The translations under genes were made by a program, and so were the position numbers. A stretch of DNA of 64,000 nt, taken from the NCBI GenBank assembly GCA_018524725.1, contig JAEUWP010000421.1, positions 1 through 64,000 of the forward strand, given 5' to 3'. The first letter of the stretch is position 1, and every line of letters begins with the position of its first letter. Source of the stretch: Podaxis mareebaensis (Eukaryota; Basidiomycota; Agaricomycetes; Agaricales; Agaricaceae). Under the pieces are notes generated by a model, which was given only the letters and a program-made list of their open reading frames with translations, made no database searches and had not been told where the DNA came from. Positions 1-11,473 of the stretch are shown one piece after another.

Positions 1-1
1 T

Positions 2-178
2 CGTCCCGTGGATACCCCTCCTGTTAACGTCAGCCCACGTCAGCCCCAGGTACCATCCTTGCCTAGTTTCTCCTCGCCTGCTGGTCCCTCTCGACCTCCC
101 TTACAACGGTTGGCACCAGAGCATGTGTACCAGCCATATTCCATACCTCAACCCCATAACTCTCACTTCGCTCAATAA
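2..178 (+). CDS. 3' end of a gene entering from the left (Pro/Gln-rich C-terminus)
   Basis: A frame open from base 2 runs 58 codons to a TAA at 176-178. The translated tail is rich in Pro, Gln and Ser and ends in PHNSHFAQ. Such low-complexity tails are common in fungal regulatory proteins, but no domain lies inside the window, so the function cannot be assigned. AT-rich sequence follows the stop (several TAATAA and TTTATA stretches), as expected for a 3' UTR. The start and upstream exons lie outside the window. The call rests on the uniform composition of the open frame running from the edge; a chance ORF is possible. Confidence 0.45.
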   Translation, partial: RPVDTPPVNVSPRQPQVPSLPSFSSPAGPSRPPLQRLAPEHVYQPYSIPQPHNSHFAQ

Positions 179-2330
179 TATGCACATCCACCACCTGGAA
201 TTTATAATAATAACTTTATACCTTAATTACTATGTATCTACCCTCAATACACAGTACGTCGTTTGTCCACCTCGTCTCTCTCCATATGTGCTGAGGTTCG
301 GAGTCTGAAAGCTGGATGTGACATTGTGTGACAACCCTTTCAAACTCCTGATCATTTTCGAGTTGCTTCCATCGGAGAAGCTCCGACACCGCCCCCCATT
401 CCCTAAAAACAAAAACAAAAATATACCGCAGTAGCCAGCTCAGATTTACATGACCTGGTGAAGTTTGGAGCCTGAGCGATCACTTGCCATGGAGGAACTC
501 GCTTGGGCGTCAAAAGTTTTCAAACTCCTGATCAATGATAGTATGACGGAAGAGGAAACGGGTGAGTTGTTGAAGATAAGTCTCACAAATGATTCGCCTT
601 GTGCTGCATTCCTAACCATGGCCGCTGGCCGAGACTACTTTCCGGGTACCACCGTATTGGTAAGACCAAAAATACCTAGAATCACTCATGGACGGACACG
701 ATTATGTGTAAAAAAAGTGAGAAGCAGATGGAAGGATTTAAATAGGAATAGAATCCCAGTGGCCAGTGAGGTCTGAGCACAAACGTGCGACTCTATGCAT
801 ATAACGCCTAAATTCATCTGTTTCGCATATGCTAGACTTGGGATAATACTCTTAAATTTATCCTGCGTGGGTGAAGGGGTCAGTGTATCACTTCCACCGG
901 TTTCCAGGACTACCACTCCGAGTACGACTAGCAATCTCAGAGGCCTAGACTTTTCCGGTCGCGTTTTCACAGACTGATGCTTATCGCGCCAACATATTTC
1001 AGTATTTCACCGCGTAGTGTCAGACCCAGTGCTCAGAAAGTCACAAGAGTTGTTGACTGGAAGGTTCGTTTACCGCTTGGCGACCTCAAACATATTGGTC
1101 AGATAATTACAGTATCGAGAGATTAAGAGAGGGTAAGGTCCGAACGATATGTTCTTTTGCGATGTGTCGAATGTGTCGGCTCCATATTTCATTATTATCA
1201 TACACAGGTCTAGACTACTTTGGATCGGCGCGCGATTGGATATATGTAGCGTTACTGCGCAGTCTATACATGGAGCGTTCCCTTGTTTCGAGGTAGACTG
1301 TGTGCATGGATGGATAAAAATGCTGCTCCGAACCGCCGGAAGTGGCTCATGAGGACTCCTATTTGGGTGGTCTGGTGTGAGAGGGGGGGATTTGGATATC
1401 GAAAATGTGGCGTTTCTCTTCGCGAATCGAGTTCCGGTGCACTCACCACACGGTCTTGAGTGCAGAGATATTCTTTTAGAAGGACATTTATACCAAGGGC
1501 CCTTCGTTTCCATGCGTTCTGAGATGTCGTCTGATGATCGTTTCCTGATTAATCCTGTGAACAAGTCGTCATAATCACTTGGTCGTTGTGTGCATCGCAA
1601 GATAATGTATCTCTCCGAGGAGAAGAGATATACGTACTTTCGTTCTTTGTGCTGAGTGCCGAGGTAGATCGCGGTTATCACCCCTGCAAGATATCTTGGA
1701 AGGAGGGGTCTGGACAGTGTATAATCGTCTTGAGGCAGCCCAGGGCGAGGAGGATCCATTGAGAGGTGTATTCGGAGCGTATGACGTGCGTGTCACAAGA
1801 TCAGGGGATCAGACGGAGGAGAAGGGAGGATGTCAAACGACCCTAGCTTATCCTGAAAAGGCTCGAAAAGAACCATTTATGGAATCTCTATTTAGTGGAC
1901 ACCGCGCAGAGTACACATCTGGATTAACGAGACATTGAGATTTCAACAGCAATATAGTCTACAGGATATTTAGATGTAGCAAGAATAGGAAGCGTGGGTA
2001 TGAAGGCTAACATAAAGCATGTGGATGGATAGGAGAAGTGAGGAAGAGGAAGGAGGTGTCGGGCAAGAGAATTGTGAGTGTCCGGCACCGAGGTCACCCG
2101 TGTGGAGGGACGGTTCCGAGAGCACAAGGTGAGAGGAGAAGGCAGAGTATCGGTGATGATTCCGGCAGGAGAGGGAGATTGCCGATGGGGACGCTGCGGT
2201 CAGGATGGCCGAAGCCGAGCACAGCCGCTGACGAGAGCTATTTGTGAAATGAACGAGAATACATGGGATGATCGGGAAGATGGAATTTCGGGAACGGGCT
2301 ACATCTGCAATTACCCAGGATATCCATCGG
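179..2330. other. Intergenic stretch, no convincing gene
   Basis: About 2.1 kb with only short, mutually overlapping ORFs on both strands. A candidate start at 489 (MEELAWASKVFKLL) opens a short acidic helical peptide, but I could not extend it by splicing. The longest ORF (1070-1759, minus) is listed separately. A 17-nt direct repeat occurs at 338-354 and 518-534. No tRNA, rRNA or transposon signature was seen. Confidence 0.4.
1070..1759 (-). CDS. Unsupported 229-codon ORF, possibly spurious
   Basis: A single open frame of 229 codons starting with ATG (MDPPRPGLPQDD). It is longer than expected by chance at this base composition, but the protein is rich in Arg, Ser, Cys, Pro and His with no hydrophobic-core pattern, transmembrane run or motif I know. 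A second ORF overlaps its 5' part in another frame (1575-1796). It could be a lineage-specific gene, a relic or chance; I favour chance or a relic. Confidence 0.15.
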   Translation of the reverse strand: MDPPRPGLPQDDYTLSRPLLPRYLAGVITAIYLGTQHKERKYVYLFSSERYIILRCTQRPSDYDDLFTGLIRKRSSDDISERMETKGPWYKCPSKRISLHSRPCGECTGTRFAKRNATFSISKSPPLTPDHPNRSPHEPLPAVRSSIFIHPCTQSTSKQGNAPCIDCAVTLHISNRAPIQSSLDLCMIIMKYGADTFDTSQKNISFGPYPLLISRYCNYLTNMFEVAKR

Positions 2331-2873
2331 TCAGGGCAGTATAGCGACTGTTAGGAGAAAGGGACGCACGGAGACGACCTCGATGACAGACGAGTTTGGT
2401 GTGGATGACGACTTATTGGACCCCGATGACGGGTGTGGTGGTGAATCAGGGTCGACCGCTCGCATGACACATGTGGAAGGGCTGCTTTCGGTTGTTACAA
2501 GGAAATGGCAGATTTTGAGGTGGTCATCGAATTCGAGCGTGCAGGTAAAGTCCTCGTTCCACGTCCGCCCGCTCTTTTTCCAACGCCAGGTGACACTGGC
2601 GGCGGTTGTGACGGAGCGGGAGGCTGCGTTGACGGAGGTCGAGTGCCGTGATATTGCTGTACGTTCCCAGTGTGTGGCAAGGAGGTCAAAGTAGGAGCGG
2701 ATGGCGTTGAGGCCGTAGAGACGAGAGGTGTGCGGGTGGGGACATGTCCTGGGCGCGTGCTGGATGGAGACGGGGTTTGTGGTAGAAAAATAAGCCAAGA
2801 GCTTGAGTGGTGGCTGGTTTGCAGCGAGTGCAGTGAAGAAAGTTTCTGTTGCTGTGCGGAGGTGGGAGTCCAT
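2331..2873 (-). CDS. NTF2-like / SnoaL-like small protein
   Basis: Single-exon ORF of 180 aa. The N-terminal helix (residues 1-30, about MDSHLRTATETFFTALAAN), the 'LLAYFSTTNPVSIQHAP' segment, the 'GLNAIRSYFDLLATHWE' helix and the later strands with 'TWRWKKSGRTWNEDFTCTLEFD' spacing match the order of elements in NTF2-like cone-fold domains (helix, strand with an acidic or polar pocket, helix, then a four-strand sheet). Such stand-alone domains in fungi are mostly uncharacterised and may bind small ligands or act as enzymes. The C-terminal 50 residues are Ser/Pro-rich and disordered. It is transcribed away from the large coiled-coil gene, with 162 bp between the two starts. The family call rests on pattern recognition and the function is not known. 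Confidence 0.6.
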   Translation of the reverse strand: MDSHLRTATETFFTALAANQPPLKLLAYFSTTNPVSIQHAPRTCPHPHTSRLYGLNAIRSYFDLLATHWERTAISRHSTSVNAASRSVTTAASVTWRWKKSGRTWNEDFTCTLEFDDHLKICHFLVTTESSPSTCVMRAVDPDSPPHPSSGSNKSSSTPNSSVIEVVSVRPFLLTVAILP

Positions 2874-3035
2874 TGTCAGTTGAAGGCTGGGTGTGTGTTT
2901 CTGTGAGATTAAGTACCTTCAGCCCTCCTGCCTTATCCGGCTTTCAGATAATGTCACGTGCTTTTCTGCCTTGAACCCGTCCTCGTCGTCCGCCGCAGCG
3001 AGCTCGCCCCCATTCCATGCCAGACTGACTTTCCA
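2874..3035. promoter_or_regulatory. Short divergent promoter region
   Basis: The 162 bp between the start codons of the NTF2-like gene (-) and the 1436-aa protein gene (+). It must hold both 5' UTRs and both core promoters. A CACGTG E-box lies near 2954-2959. No clear TATA box was seen. Shared regulation is an inference from the arrangement only. Confidence 0.4.
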
Positions 3036-6000
3036 ATGCCGCCCAGGCCATCTCTCAAGTACAAGGACGCCCAACGACCCCTATCAGCCATCTACATTGG
3101 CAACCAGTCCAACGGCAACAATAGCACGAACAACGACGGCCACGCCAGCAGCGGCTCTGTCGCCGTAAACGCTCTTCCAGACCTCCCAGAACCACCCAGT
3201 CCAGTGAGCTCCGCGGGCTCGGGCCTTCCTTCACCTCCAGCAACCAACTCGACCGGCAGCGGCAGCACAGGTGACCCCGGGAGCATTGCCGTGAGGCGCT
3301 CGCCTGCTTCCATGCCCAGTGCTCAAACCTCGCAGGTGCACGCTGGCAGCTCTGATAGCAGCAAAGCCATTCCTACATCTTCAAGGAGCAGTAGTCGACT
3401 ATCATGGAAGCCCGAAGAGCACGATGTAGACGACCCCTTAGAGCCCGACGAGGACCAGACCATGAGGCTCAAAATCAGCAGTGGATCTTCCAATGAGTCC
3501 ATTCTTCAGCGCGCACGCAGTCTCGCCCAGCGGAATAAACTCGTGCGTACTTTTTCATTCATTTCCTGCCTTTTTCGCCTAGAGATTAACCCTGGGAGTC
3601 TTTCATAGCAACTGGACAAAATCGCCTCCAGCAAGCTTGGAAGGGCGTCCCCACCCTCCCGATCATCCTCCCGCAACCACAGACACTCCATGCCAGAACC
3701 CGCCCAAGTCCTTTCGGGCTCAGAGACAGAACGCGAGGGCGACAGCGCCGTTTTCAACTCGACATCCACGACCTCCTCTGGCTCAAAATCAACTGCAAGC
3801 AACCGCGTTCGACTCTCCTCCGCTCCCAGCTCTCCACGCAGAGCCCGCGCCCAAGCCGGCGGGAGCAACGGTGGGACTAACTCTCCCACCAGACGGCGAA
3901 AGAGGGTGTCTTTGGCCAGCATCAGCGGTTCCGCCTTTGATGACTCTGACGACGAAAATTCACTTAGTTATGACGAACGAATGAGAAGAAATAGTGAACG
4001 ATACGAAATGGGTGCCGCCAGGGATCGAATACGAGACTATCAAGACACCTTACGGGACGATCGCTCCTCACAAAGAGCACCCACAGTCAATCTCAACAGT
4101 ATCAAGAGAACTGCCCCTGGAGGAGCGAGGCGGCGCAGCGCATTGCCTCGGGAGTTCCGAGAGGGCTCGACAGACGATGTGAGTGAACTCTCATATCCAT
4201 ATCAATTTGAAGAAGGCTAGAAATGTGACTACGCCATTTTTTCAAAGCAAACAACAGAGCCGTCACCCCAAACACCTTATAGATCCTCTACCGCATCCTC
4301 ATCCGCCTCAACCACAACTACCATTACCGACACCTCCACGCCTTCAACCTCAACCATGGGAAGCAGCACCCTCGGCCGTAGATCGACCTGGCGTAGCACC
4401 CGAGGTATGAGCGAAGATCTCCGCAACTCCCCCGCATATTCCGCCCGAGACCTCCCCTCTCGAACGCATACAACTCCCATCAACACCAACACTACTACCG
4501 ACAACTCATCTACCTCTTCCAACACACCAATCTCTGCATCAACAACACCTATCACGCCTGCATCAACCAAAAGCACAGATGGCACAGCCGAACCATATGA
4601 CAACTCGCCCACAATCCTCGCGCGCTCAAGTACAATCGGTCGTCATAGCACCGTCCAAAGGGAGCGGAGACAGGCGTTACGAGGTGGGAGCGCCGAGAGC
4701 GCTCTGGGTGGACCCGGTGGTCGGAGTTTAGTGGGTGAGGGTTTGAGAGCTGCGGGGCTGAGTAGGAGAGTTGGTGTTGGGACTTTACGAGAACGTGATC
4801 GTGACCGTGATCGCGAGAGGGAGCGAGGTGAGCGGGAGAGGACGATTAGCGCGACAGCTGTGGAGATACGAGAACGAGACCGAGACCGAGACCGAGACCG
4901 AGAGCTTGATCGAATGAGTCTGGTCTCGGGGAGCAGTAATCGAAGTCGACGTGGCGAATCTACGACTGTGGATAATGCTACCTCGTCTCCGGATGTGTTT
5001 CGGGAGGCTGGAGAGAGGGAGAGGAGGGTGGAGTGGAGTCCGGAGTCGACGGAATCTTTCGCGAGACGTGAGCGCGAACGGGAGTTTTCTTCGAGTTCGA
5101 GAACGCTCCCTCCGAGGGCTTCGACGTCGATGGCGGATTACAGTTATACTTCGCGTTCGAGGAATCAGCATATGCGAGCCCATCATTCGGATTCGGAAGA
5201 TGATCGTGATGATGTTGACGATTATGATGAACGTGAGAAGGACCGGGAAAGAGATGGGAGGAGGGAGTTGAGGACGTACAAGAATGCCTATGGGATGTTG
5301 ACGTCGAGAGAGGCCTCGTTAACGAGGAGGGAACAGAGACTTTTAGAAAGAGAACGGGAGTTGGGGAAGAGGGAGAGAGAGTTGGAGAGGGAGAAGGAGA
5401 GGGAAAGAGCTGGTTCTGTCATTGGGAGACATCACACAGGGAGTACAGTCACAATTACAACGCCCGCATCTACACCTACGCCATACGCCTCGTCAACTGT
5501 ACGTGAACGTGGAGAAAGGGAGAGGTATTCGAGCCCATTTGGTACCACACGTCGGACACCCGGTAGTAGTTCGCAACAATCTCAAGGTCAATCAGGCCAC
5601 TCGCAACAACCATCACAGACACAATCCGAACACGCAAAGCTTATGGTCGACAGTCTCACCATGTTCGAATCTCAAGTGCATAAGCTGACCCGTGTACTTG
5701 GCGTACCAGGGACGAACCATTCGGAGATGCTCACGCGGAATGCCCAAACTCTTGTGGTCAACGCCGAGCGACTTAATACGATGCTGAAAGCTGGGAACAG
5801 TCGCGCGCTCGACGCCCAGATCGAGGCTGAAGTCGAGGGGGACTACGGACCTGGCTCGGGTTCTGGAAACAAAGGCTCGTTAGTTGATGTGTGGAGGAAA
5901 ATTGGTGGGGAGTATAGGGAGGGGTTGAGGTGTAGCGATGAACTTGTGCGGGCGGTGACGGGGTTGTTGCTTGGTGTGGGGAGGGTGATGAAGGAGTATG

Positions 6001-7481
6001 TGAATTTACAGCATGGAGGTTCGGAGGTTGGGAGTTCCTATGGTGGGACACCGAGGGGAAGTCCGATTGTCCATGGGAGGAGTATCAGTCTTGGTGAGGA
6101 GGATGTGCGTGTGCGTGCTGGTGGAGGAGTGAGTCCAGATTTCTCGGGTGTGGGAAGAGAATCGAGGAGGTCTTGGGAGCCTAGTGCGTCTAGCGGTGGT
6201 GGTGGTGGCGGGTCGAGTAATGCGAGTGTAAGTACGGGTACGGGGAGTCGGGAGGAGGCATTGAGGAGGCTGGCGGGTGTGAGATCGGATAGTCCACTTG
6301 CGAGGGCATCACCTGCATTCCAAGCTGTCAGGGAGCTGGATAGGTTGGAGACTGCGTCACCTGCATTAGGCGCTTCAGGCTCGGGGTTGGGATTGCCGAA
6401 GGTGAACATACCGGGAGTGAGGAGGTTGTTTGCACCGAGTCAGCAACGGGAGATGGCGCTTGTCGCGGAGAATAATCAACTCCACGGGTCTGGGGGTGAT
6501 TACGAGCCATCACCCACGCCAATGTCAAGGACCAGGGTGTTTGATCGTGGGGAGTTAAGCATGCCTGTAATTTCGCCTCAGCAACAATTACAGCAAAGTC
6601 CGGTTCAGCAAACGCAGGAGGTGACGCTGGAGAGGAGTCGCACAATCACCTTGCCACCTGCGGGATCTCAGTCCCAAGGACACGCCTTCGAGACACCGTT
6701 GCGAAGGAATTTGACAATTTCTGGAGGAGGGGGTAGTGGCGGTGCGGAAGACGATAAGATTTCTTCCATAAGAGATCGACAGGAACGGAGGAAGATCTCT
6801 ATCGCGTCCCTGGCTACCATCCGCGCAGCGACCTCCAACGCAAGCGCATCGGCAAGCGGCGGCAGTACGACTTCGTCATCAGGTGTGTCGGTACCTATTC
6901 ACCATCCACCGGGATTTTCGACGTTGACGACGCCGAGCGGGGCCACGACGGCTGTGACTATGGCGAGGACGGAGAGTGGGACGTCTGCGTCGTCCTCGTT
7001 GTACTCGGCAGCGGCGAAGCCGACGTTCTCGAGGCCGGAGGGGATTTTGGGGCTGCAGCAGCAATTGGAGGAGTACCGGAAGAGAGCGCAAAGTGAGATT
7101 GTAACAGGCGGTGTGATGGAAGGTGCTGGTGCTGGTGCTAGTGCCGGCGCAGGCGCCGGATCGGACGCGAAGGCTGGGGGTGACGGTATGGGTGGTGGAA
7201 AGAGGAGTGGGAATGGTGCCTCGTTGATGACACCCGAATCTGAGAGGGAGACGAGGAGAAAAACGTATGGCGTTGGATCGAGAGTTGGAGCACGGATATC
7301 GTCGGGCACTGTTGGTGGTGCTGACGTTGGTGAGTTTGGTGATCGCGGTGGAGGAGGGGGAGAAAGAGCTGTTGTGGATTTGAGTGTGAATGCAGCAGAC
7401 AGGAGTGCGGCGGCTACGATTGGTGCTGCGGGCAGAAAGGAACGCCGGAGAACCGTGACAGACATCTGGCCGAGAAGTTGA
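3036..7481 (+). CDS. Large Ser/Arg/Glu-rich coiled-coil protein, 1436 aa, uncharacterised
   Basis: Three exons: 3036-3542, 3609-4178 and 4248-7481, with introns of 66 and 69 nt (donors GTGCGT and GTGAGT) that keep one frame. The start ATG at 3036 (MPPRPSLKYKD) is preferred over upstream in-frame codons because it begins the conserved-looking N-terminus. Visible parts: a Ser/Pro-rich disordered N-terminal region; 'ESILQRARSLAQRNKLQLDK', a predicted helix spanning the first intron; charged RE/RD repeats around residues 540-580; a coiled coil at about 709-748; a compact all-helical segment at about 821-946, the most domain-like part; a short coiled coil 'LQQQLEEYRKRAQSE' near 1294-1309; and a basic tail ending DIWPRS. 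The composition suggests a cytoskeletal or cortical scaffold, but no family is recognised. Confidence 0.8.
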
Positions 7482-8254
7482 TTCGCTTGGGCTTTGGGGG
7501 TGATTCTTGTTGTGTTCAAATGTAAGTCTTTCTTGTTGCTGCACTCATGCGATCGTTAAGCGCTGGCAGGTTGTATAAAAGTATCCTTCGTTGAGCCACC
7601 GCCCTTGGCTTAGACTTGAAAAAGTATTGCAGCCAATATGCTTTATGCATCTATGCCTCATGCGCGGACGGGCAGGTACATCCGGGTATCTTCCTGTTCC
7701 TGCCACCATACACATCACTCCTTTGAGAAACGAAACATTCCTTGTTCCCATCCTCTTGTCTATATCCTTCCCTCTGTAACCTCTCTCCTTATATTGTCTC
7801 TCCTTTTTATCTCCTCTCTCTGTTTTATCTTTTATGATCCTGGGTCGACACATATCGCAACGACACCATCCGCATATTCCATCCCATCCTTTATAACGTA
7901 CGGCAGCAACTCTAATGAATCTTCTCTTGATGGTTGGTGTGCTTGGCCCCCAGGATCGAGCTTCCCCTCGTGCATTATTGAACTTTAGGACATTCTCTTG
8001 TTGATTTTCTCTTTTTTCCCCTTTTCTCCTCTTTTGGTCCATAGCAAGTAGCAATCGCACGTAGCTGTATTTTTTGCATGCAATCAACGATATTTATGTG
8101 ACCTACTTCTATAAGCAACGCATGCCTGGCACGTTCCTTGTACAGTCGCCTCAGTCAGACCACGTGCTGCCAAAGCCTCCATCTGAATCCTACCACCCGA
8201 CCTTTCTTCCCTAAAATGCATACAACCAGGATGAGAGGTCCCTAACGCAACACC
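7482..8254. other. Intergenic region with 3' UTR of the coiled-coil gene
   Basis: About 770 bp. Pyrimidine-rich tracts occupy 7740-7850 and 7990-8040. ORFs on both strands are short and low-complexity. I see no gene here. The 5' half of the BTB pseudogene would have needed a promoter and start in this stretch, and none is evident. Confidence 0.4.
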
Positions 8255-9395
8255 AGATATTACCTTGAGAATGGAGACATTGTCTTTCAAGTGGAAATTT
8301 GGCTTTTTAGGATATGCTTAATTCTGAATGAGCTTCGAAACAGAAAGGAATCTGATGTTGTCACTAGATCCACCGATTTCTCTTAGAAAGAGGCTCCCCT
8401 GTCTTCAGAGCCATGCTCTCGCTTGGGACGGCCGCGGGGGACGACACAACGGTAGAAGGCTTAACAGATGAAAATCCTATTAGGTGTGAAGACTCTGCAA
8501 TAAGCTTTCGTGCCTTGTGCTGGATTTTGTATGCATCGTGAGGAGTTGTTCGTTTTTCACCTTAAAGCTGGATCTAATGTTCTGAAGTCCGAAAGAGATC
8601 TGCCGAGCTCATCAAGACAACATTGAACAGCTCGTTGCATTGGCACCTATCGTCCACAAATATGATTTCGCTGACCTCGAGGAGTGGATCTTCAAACTTC
8701 TATGTGACTTGGTGCCAGACAGCGCTTTGCTCAATGTCTCGGTCAACTGCCTTGAAACTCTTTTGTTCATTGCCACTCAGTCCCATCGCGGGGCCTTGGC
8801 GCTCAAAGTCCAAAAAGCAATGGTCGACATGGTCCACTGATCCAAGAACCCATTGGATACTCTGGCCGCCGCTATTACTATTGCTGAACGGGGTGGGAAT
8901 GGAAGGTTCCAAGCCGAGCTGTACTACGCATTTTTGCAAGCTACAGTCTGGAAGCAAGGGTCTATTTCGCAGGTGGCCTCCTGGAAGAGAGCCTCCGTCT
9001 CTGTGTACAATATCGGGTCTGAGTTCGAGCACGAGTTACTCAGATTGTCCAAGTTGACGGAGAACCAGAGGCTCAGGCTGTACTGTGGGTTTTGTTCCCT
9101 GATGTTGCTGCGAAACCGGTTGGAGCAGTGTCCAGCCTCACTAGAGAGGTCCACTGATCGGTGGACCTCCCAAACACGTCAGCTCACCTCTGGGATGTAC
9201 GACGATCCGGGGAGGTTTTTGGAGGAGATGCAGAAAAGAGCAGACCCAGCACAGCCGTGCAATCCCTGCTCTGCCTTTATCTTCAGCCCCCATCCGGGTG
9301 AAATGCAGCGTAATAAAAGGCCTGGGCAGAAAGAACTGGAGGAGCTCAGAAATGCGTTTGACAAGAGCTTGGTAAACAGATTTATGTGTGGCTGA
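8255..9395 (+). pseudogene. Decayed BTB/POZ-domain paralogue (copy 1 of tandem array)
   Basis: Homologous exon by exon to the two intact BTB genes downstream. The exon 1 remnant (8255-8311) reads RYYLENGDIVFQVEIWLF, matching KKYYFHDGSCVIQVQNYLF of copy 2. Exon 2 (8368-8537, IHRFLLERGSPVF...ALCWILYAS) and exon 3 (8596-9395) keep the same splice phases. Three lesions are visible: a TAA five codons before the exon 1 remnant with no usable ATG, loss of the intron 1 donor (GTGAGC in the paralogue, ATATGC here), and an in-frame TGA at 8838-8840. The remaining 185 codons after that stop are open, so decay looks recent. Sequencing error could explain one lesion but not all three. Confidence 0.8.
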
Positions 9396-10057
9396 ATCAT
9401 CTTGCAGCGTAGACGATCCCATTTTGCCGCTCTTATTGTATGTCTCTTACAATACAATGTATTCCGCCTTCGCGCAAGATCTGACAGATCCCCTGCTGGC
9501 GGGTCGAGGGGATATGCGCACACAACAATGGACAGGAAGGTATCCTAAAATTGGAGCCCGGCAGCCTTATTCCGTGACGTGAGGATGCCGGCTAGCTCGC
9601 TATACTAGCTGCTAACTCACAATGGTATAAATCTGCATGGCTAACCATCACTACGCATCTTTGTAATATCCGAGCTTTGCGTTCGGCCTGTACGTCAAGT
9701 GGCCTGGATTTTTTGATTGTCTCTACAAACCAACTTGGATGGTCATTCAAAATTTCAAGAACGAAGGAATGCGGGGACGACTGAAACCAACGCAACACTG
9801 AATCCCGGCACGTTCCTTTAATAGTTCCCACCATTTCATTTTCGATCGCGCGAGAGAGTCCTAATGGACAACTCTACTCATATTTACATGCATTCTACTG
9901 CAGCTCAGATGCACGTTGGACACATGTCCGTGGTCTTTCGATGATCGGGTGATCCGCTTCCTGTCGTTATTCTGGCTCCACGCACCGTGACTATTGTCGA
10001 TCATCGATCATCGATCATCTCCAGCAGCTCTGTACCCAGCATTACCTTGAGGCAGCA
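9396..10057. other. Intergenic spacer between BTB copies 1 and 2
   Basis: About 660 bp containing short overlapping ORFs only. A triple ATCGATCATCG-type repeat lies at 10000-10018, just before the start of copy 2. Otherwise I see nothing. Confidence 0.4.
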
Positions 10058-11473
10058 ATGTCCGAGCATTTTCTCTGGTTCGCTGCGTTCAATCCTTTCG
10101 CTCCTTCCCAATCGATGTCTTTGAAGGACTCATCTTCAAATTCTCCTTCGCGACCTGATACCCTCAGTGATTCCGAAGGTACTGTTGCACAAGGCGCGCA
10201 CTCAGACCTCAAACCAGCAGATAGTGCACAGTATCCCAACCGAGTCAGAGACAAAAAATATTACTTCCATGATGGAAGTTGTGTTATCCAAGTGCAAAAT
10301 TATCTTTTTAAGGTGAGCTCAATGACTCGTCCTGAAATGAGCCTGTTTTGGACACCTAGTACCATTTCAGATCCACAAATCTCTTCTCGAGCGCGATTCA
10401 CCACTTTTTCAGACACTTTTTGCCCTCCCACAGGAGATGCATACCGCTGAATGTAGTCGGGGAGACGCCACAGAGGATATTTCTCCTGCTATTGAAGGAC
10501 AATCCGATGAAAATCCTATCATTTTCCAAGATTCTGTGAATGATTTTCGAGCTTTATGTTGGGCAATATATGCTAGGTATGATACAGTTGCAATGGCATT
10601 ACAACATCCTCTAAATTGAGCAACAGACCACAGGATGTGTTTACACAATATAGCTGGGAGACCGTGGACATAACTCGGCTCATCCGAATCCTTGCGATAT
10701 CCCAGAAGTACGAAATTGAACACTTACGCGACTGGTCATGTAATGTGTTGGACTCGCACTCTGCTGCGCATTCAGGTCAACTTGTACCTCGATGTGGTAG
10801 TTGGCGGCACGTTGCCAGACTTCTGAGTCTGTCTCATCAATGCCAGCAGTTACCGCTCGCTCAGCGCATCGAGGAGGAATGGCTCAAGCGAATCCAAACG
10901 TCTGACTCGAGTGAATCACGCACTGCGTTCGGGGCCGCCCTTGATGCTGCAGAGGGGTCATCCTATCTCCGTGGTTTTCATGGGAAGGCGTATTACGCAT
11001 ATCTCAAGGCGGTCGGGATGTTCAATCATGGACCTGCGATAGGGATAGAGGATTCAACGGGACATGTCGAAACCACCCCTTCAGTATTCAATGAACACCG
11101 AAGGATGCGCCTATGCCAGGGGTTCTGGTCGTTGGCGCGACTTCGGTCCAGGCTAGCTGTAGCCCCGAGGATCGACACTATCCCATGTGGCGACAAACAC
11201 GGTACGGAATGCATGCCTGCATGGGATGACTGGTGGAAAGAAAAAATGGGGAGTATAAACCCCCTTCCGCACGATCCTGGCGAGTTAATTCAGGTGATGA
11301 TCTGTCAATTTCCATATGGTCACCAAGCGTTGTCCTTTCGTCAGAAATACGACACGTGGGGGAACACTCGACAAGTCACCATCCCCTGTAGCGTTCGAAT
11401 AAAGGGTAAATTAGAAGAAATGATCACTGTATTGAATGACGGTCTGGCAAATCATTTCGTGATTCCACAGTAG
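10058..11473 (+). CDS. BTB/POZ-domain protein, tandem copy 2, 435 aa
   Basis: Three exons: 10058-10312, 10371-10576 and 10627-11473 (introns 58 and 50 nt, phases 0 and 2). The N-terminal 65 residues are Ser-rich and probably disordered. The BTB fold then follows the layout of agaricomycete stand-alone BTB proteins: 'KKYYFHDGSCVIQVQNYLFK' (first strands), 'IHKSLLERDSPLFQTLFALP' (helix), 'DENPIIFQDSVNDFRALCWA' (dimer-side helix) and 'LIRILAISQKYEIEHLRDW'. The C-terminal about 270 residues are helical and family-specific, with a conserved 'RMRLCQGFWSLARLRSRL' segment. These families are greatly expanded in mushrooms. Roles as substrate adaptors for CUL3 ligases are known for BTB proteins generally but are only inferred here. 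Confidence 0.85.

Noticed and set aside
6879..7544. Minus-strand ORFs of over 200 codons at the end of the 1436-aa gene
   Set aside because: Low-complexity mirror of Gly/Ser/Arg-rich coding sequence on +, with no independent support.
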